Part shown: piece after piece, positions 60,773 to 64,000 of the stretch | How the letters are laid out: every line of letters starts with the position of its first letter | How positions within the stretch are numbered: position 1 is the first letter of the stretch | Assembly (NCBI GenBank): GCA_016710985.1 | Contig: JADJTX010000015.1 | Coordinates: 70,370 to 134,369 of the forward strand | Source: Ignavibacteria bacterium | GTDB taxonomy: Bacteria > Bacteroidota > Ignavibacteria > Tepidaquicellales > Tepidaquicellaceae | Length of the DNA stretch: 64,000 nt | Direction: 5' to 3' | Made by a program: the position numbers and the translations under genes | The notes under the pieces: model-generated | Database searches by the model: none | Told to the model about the DNA's origin: nothing | The model's input: only the letters and a program-made list of their open reading frames with translations

Positions 60773-63420
60773 TCTTGCACCCTGATCTTTACTGAATGGA
60801 TCATTGATAAAATTCTCCTTAGTTAACTCCGGTCTGTTTAAATAACCTCGAGCGACCTGTATGCCTCCAATATGTATTTGCCCTGTGCATCCTACAGGAA
60901 CGGGTTCATTTCCTTTATCAAGAATGTAAATTTTTTGTATTCGCTACCGGTCTGCCGATTGGAACTGTTTTTATACTTTCAGATTTATCCTTCAGACTCC
61001 AGCAGGTCACATCAATCGCAGCTTCTGTAGGACCATACAAATTATGCAATTCTGCATCCGGTAGTTTTTTTATAAACTGCTCAACGTGAGAAGGCTTTAA
61101 TGCTTCACCGCTGCAAAGCACTTTCTTCAGTCCTGTACATTCTCCGGTTTCAAGTTCACTCAAAAAGATTTCCAGCATCGAAGGCACAAAATGCATCATC
61201 GTGATCTTCTCTTCGTCAATTATGGATTTCAAATATCCTGTGTCTTTATGTCCTCCGGGTTTTGCTATGACTAACCTTGCTCCTGCAAGTAAAGGCCAGA
61301 GAAGCTCCCACACAGACACATCAAAACAGAATGTAGTCTTTTGTAATACTGAATCATCTGAGGTCAATCTGAAGTAATCCTGAGCCCAGTTTAATCTGTT
61401 AACGACTCCGCCGTGTTCATTCATAACTCCTTTCGGCTTTCCCGTCGAACCGGAGGTATAGATTGCATAAGCCAAATTATTCGGCTTAATTTTTACTTTA
61501 ATATTTTTCTTTGGCTGCCTGCTGATCTCCGGCAGGTCCCCGTCTATTTCTATTATGTTAATGTTTTCTGATACAGGTAATTTTAATCTGTTCTCCTTAT
61601 TAGTAATTACAACAGCTGCTGCGGTATCTTCGAGCATATATCTTATCCGCTCTTCAGGATATTCCGGATCAACAGGAACATATGCAGCGCCTGCTTTCAG
61701 AATACCTATTATGCCAATAAGCATCTCCAGGCTTCTGTCTATACAGATTGGAACCAAAGTTTCGGTTTGCACACCTTTCGCTTTAAGAAAATTTGCTAAT
61801 TGATTTGAACGTTCATTTAGCTCCTTGTATGTCAGCTTCTGATCTCCAAAAACAAGGGCTGTATTATCAGGAGTCTTTAAAACCTGTTCCTCAAACAGTT
61901 CTGTGAGTGTTTTGTTTTTGGATATGTTACATCTGTATTATTAAAATCAACAATAACCTGATGAAGCTCTTCCTCGGAAATTATTTTTCCGGGCTTAAAA
62001 CATCTTCATAATTTTCAACATAACATTTGATTACCTTTTCAAAATATGAGCAAGGTCTTTAAGATCCTTGCCTGACTTTAGTTTTTTTCTTAATGAAAAT
62101 CCGACACTTAACATATTGCCTGTAAGTCTTGCATTGCAGTTAAGATAAGTGTTTGTCAGCTCATGACCCAGCGTTTCTTCTGTATTTGTTTCATTCTTTA
62201 CTGTCTCGCTTACTCCGGATTCAGATAGTCCTTTTTCCATGTTCTCTAAAACATGGAAATTAACATAGTTAAAAATGGTATCGAAAAACGGATTATCATT
62301 TAACGATTTTTCTCCCGTCATTTTGACTATGTCAAATAGAGTTGTCCTGTCTCTCCCCTTAAGATCATTTAGTTTTTTCTCAATGTTCTCAAAATAATCT
62401 TTCCATGTCTTAGAATTTTCTCCCGGACTGAACCTGAACGGAACCGTATTTAAAAAACACCCGAGCACTTTATCACCGTCTTCTCTCAATGGCCTGTTGT
62501 TTGTTACAAGTCCCGCTGTCAGCTCATCTTCATATGTAAACATTCTCAGTGAATAAAGATACGCCCCGAACAGTAACCCCTTAATTGATATCCCGTCTTC
62601 TTTTGTCTTCCTGTTCAGTCTGTCTAAATATTCTTTATCATAGATTTTATTTATTCTTTCTATTGAAGATTCCTGAGTAAAAATATCAAGTCGCTTGTAC
62701 TCTGACATTTCATTTTGCCAGAATGTTCTGTTCTCTTCACTCCTTTTCTCAGCAATGTTCTCCATTACAAAATCCCTGTATGTACAGGCTAATGACGGCA
62801 ACACAGCGTGATCCGGATTTTCCAGTAAATTCAGATACAGATTATTAAGCTCCGTACTTAACGAAGCTACACTCCATCCGTCTAGTATTGCGTGATGAAA
62901 CTGGAATAAAAAGATTGTCCTGTCCTTCAGGTATACTAAACCTGCTCTCCATAGCGGAGCCTTGTTTATTTCAAACGGATTGGTCCGCTCTTTCTTTAAA
63001 TATTCTCTTATGAAATTTCTTGCTTCTTCTTCAGTCGCGTTCTGCATGTCGTAATGATCGACTTTAACAGGAATGTCTTTGTAAACTATCTGAACACCTT
63101 CAGTATGAATATCCATATTGAATGCAGTTCTCAATATGCTGTGTTTCTTTACCATTAATTCAAGCGACTTTTCAAAAATCCTGATATCAACTTTTTTAGT
63201 TAGTTGAAATACAAACTGATCGTGATATATTGCAAGTTCAGGATTTATTAATGAAGCATAAACCATCCCGCTCTGTATGTCACTCATTGGATAAACATCT
63301 TCAATATTGTCAGCATTGGGAATTGATGAAAGTACTGTCTTCTTCAGACTATTCATTTCTTCCTCTATCGTATTTATAACATCCGTCACTCTGATATTTA
63401 ATGCCGGACTGTTTTCAATA
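58750..63420 (-). other. NRPS module A1: C-A(Ser)-PCP-E, D-Ser
   Basis: The code DVWHLSLIDK predicts Ser and the epimerization domain predicts the D form. This is the last module of gene A and the first complete one in the window. Confidence 0.85.
60918..61772 (-). CDS. NRPS gene A fragment: A(Ser) N-lobe
   Basis: The fragment covers the main part of an adenylation domain: YTSGSTGKPKG (ATP-binding A3), FCFDVSVWEL, TMMHFVPS, VLCSGEAL and NLYGPTEAAID. Reading the code residues gives DVWHLSLIDK, the classic Ser code. The frame ends in an A run near 60940; the other frame continues IYILDKGNEPVPVGCTG into the next fragment. Upstream, the C-A linker from 61773 to 62030 contains three further one-base indels (near 61918, 61993 and 62043). 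Confidence 0.9.
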   Translation of the reverse strand: MQTETLVPICIDRSLEMLIGIIGILKAGAAYVPVDPEYPEERIRYMLEDTAAAVVITNKENRLKLPVSENINIIEIDGDLPEISRQPKKNIKVKIKPNNLAYAIYTSGSTGKPKGVMNEHGGVVNRLNWAQDYFRLTSDDSVLQKTTFCFDVSVWELLWPLLAGARLVIAKPGGHKDTGYLKSIIDEEKITMMHFVPSMLEIFLSELETGECTGLKKVLCSGEALKPSHVEQFIKKLPDAELHNLYGPTEAAIDVTCWSLKDKSESIKTVPIGRPVANTKNLHS

Positions 63421-64000
63421 AGAGGTATCAGATCGGATAAAGTTCGTGAATGATAAATGTCATAAACTTTTATTTCTTTATTAAAAGCTTTTTTTAATTT
63501 AGTTACTATCCTTATGACCTTTATTGAGTCTCCTCCGAGTTCAAAAAAATTATCGTTTATTCCGACACGATCCGCATTCAATACTTCTTTCCATATGTCA
63601 GCAATAATTACTTCTTCCGCTGATGACGGCTCTGCATATTCATTAACTGTCAATGTGCTTGCCTCCGGATCCGGTAATGCTTTTTTATTTATCTTGCCGC
63701 TCGAAGTCATAGGGAAGCTGTCAAGATCTACCAGTATTGCAGGCACCATGTACTCAGGAAGCTTGCCTTTTAAGTAATTTATTATACCTTCCTTGTCAAA
63801 TGCTCCGTTTGGTACAATGTATCCGACAAGCCACTTGTTTCTGTCTTTATCTTCTTTTGCTAAAACTATAGACTGATGAACTGATTCACATTCATTCAGG
63901 ACTCCTTCAATCTCTCCCAGCTCTATCCTGTATCCGCGGATCTTTACCTGTTCATCTATTCTTCCTAAATACTCTATGTTACCATCCTGTAGACGTATCT
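62031..64000 (-). CDS. NRPS gene A, partial at right edge: A-domain tail, PCP, C domain
   Basis: The frame is open from the window edge. It starts in the C-terminal lobe of an adenylation domain (DGNIEYLGRIDEQVKIRGYR, SSGKINKKALP) whose specificity residues lie outside the window. A carrier protein follows (NFFELGGDSIKVI, Ser near 63527), then a condensation domain (about 63400-62150; YPMSDIQSGMVYASL, FHHAILDGWS, NNRPLREDGDKVLGCFLNTVP). This condensation domain is unlike the others in the window and belongs to a different subtype. The first in-frame ATG in the window is at 63749 but it is internal. An indel near 62043 ends the frame. Confidence 0.88.
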   Translation of the reverse strand, partial: IRLQDGNIEYLGRIDEQVKIRGYRIELGEIEGVLNECESVHQSIVLAKEDKDRNKWLVGYIVPNGAFDKEGIINYLKGKLPEYMVPAILVDLDSFPMTSSGKINKKALPDPEASTLTVNEYAEPSSAEEVIIADIWKEVLNADRVGINDNFFELGGDSIKVIRIVTKLKKAFNKEIKVYDIYHSRTLSDLIPLIENSPALNIRVTDVINTIEEEMNSLKKTVLSSIPNADNIEDVYPMSDIQSGMVYASLINPELAIYHDQFVFQLTKKVDIRIFEKSLELMVKKHSILRTAFNMDIHTEGVQIVYKDIPVKVDHYDMQNATEEEARNFIREYLKKERTNPFEINKAPLWRAGLVYLKDRTIFLFQFHHAILDGWSVASLSTELNNLYLNLLENPDHAVLPSLACTYRDFVMENIAEKRSEENRTFWQNEMSEYKRLDIFTQESSIERINKIYDKEYLDRLNRKTKEDGISIKGLLFGAYLYSLRMFTYEDELTAGLVTNNRPLREDGDKVLGCFLNTVPFRFSPGENSKTWKDYFENIEKKLNDLKGRDRTTLFDIVKMTGEKSLNDNPFFDTIFNYVNFHVLENMEKGLSESGVSETVKNETNTEETLGHELTNTYLNCNARLTGNMLSVGFSLRKKLKSGKDLKDLAHILKR

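Noticed and set aside
21055..64000. Polyketide synthase modules mixed with the NRPS
   Set aside because: No ketosynthase, acyltransferase or ketoreductase motif was found; all domains are C, A, PCP, E or TE.
1..64000. Insertion sequence or transposase
   Set aside because: No DDE or HUH transposase-like protein and no terminal inverted repeats with target duplications were recognised.

Overview
The window looks like a chromosomal segment from a Bacteroidota/Ignavibacteriota-type bacterium. The evidence is C-terminal sorting domains of the type IX secretion (T9SS type A) kind beginning with YPNPFNP, a TonB-dependent receptor followed by a PorV-like barrel, promoters matching the TAnnTTTG -7 box of that phylum, and an rpsF-ssb-rplI ribosomal block. 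Assignment to an Ignavibacteria-like lineage is inference from protein style, not from a marker gene.

Layout. Positions 1-13.6 kb (+ strand) hold cell-surface genes: the end of a sorted protein, a T9SS-sorted beta-rich protein, a lipoprotein, a TonB-dependent receptor, a PorV-like barrel, an NHL-type lipoprotein, a multi-pass membrane protein and a secreted phospholipase-D-superfamily protein, closed by a clear terminator at 13.6 kb. From 13.9 to 17.25 kb lies one large gene (broken into three frames) joining an HELLH metallopeptidase-like part, TolB/PD40 repeats and an outer-membrane barrel. A symmetric terminator at 17.3 kb separates it from the convergent rplI, ssb, rpsF and tRNA-Leu(GAG) genes (minus strand). 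From 19.3 kb to the right edge everything is on the minus strand: an ABC exporter preceded by about 43 kb of nonribosomal peptide synthetase (NRPS).

The NRPS locus reads right to left as three collinear genes. Gene A enters from the right edge and stops at 58697. Gene B spans about 58684-42904. Gene C spans about 42870-21055. B and C each start with a TubC_N-like docking domain. Eleven complete adenylation domains are visible plus the tail of a twelfth. By reading the ten-residue specificity code in each, I predict: X, D-Ser | D-Leu, Asn*, D-Asn*, Phe | Val, Asp, (D-)Asn*, Asn*, Asp, Leu, then release by a terminal thioesterase with a Cys nucleophile (Asn* = code DATKVGEVGK, less certain than the rest). 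C-domain subtypes agree with the epimerization domains: each of the three C domains after an E domain has the D-acceptor style (GMLFHxLYD), while the other C domains of genes B and C have the standard L style. An ABC exporter follows 22 bases after gene C and probably exports the peptide.

Main caveat: I count 24 reading-frame lesions (about 21 one-base indels, mostly in homopolymers, and 3 in-frame stop codons of three different kinds) spread over both NRPS and housekeeping-like surface genes. This is what unpolished long-read sequence looks like, so ORF fragments are annotated separately but described as parts of single genes. Two long near-identical internal duplications (about 4.2 kb and 2.2 kb) in the NRPS also make the assembly itself worth checking.
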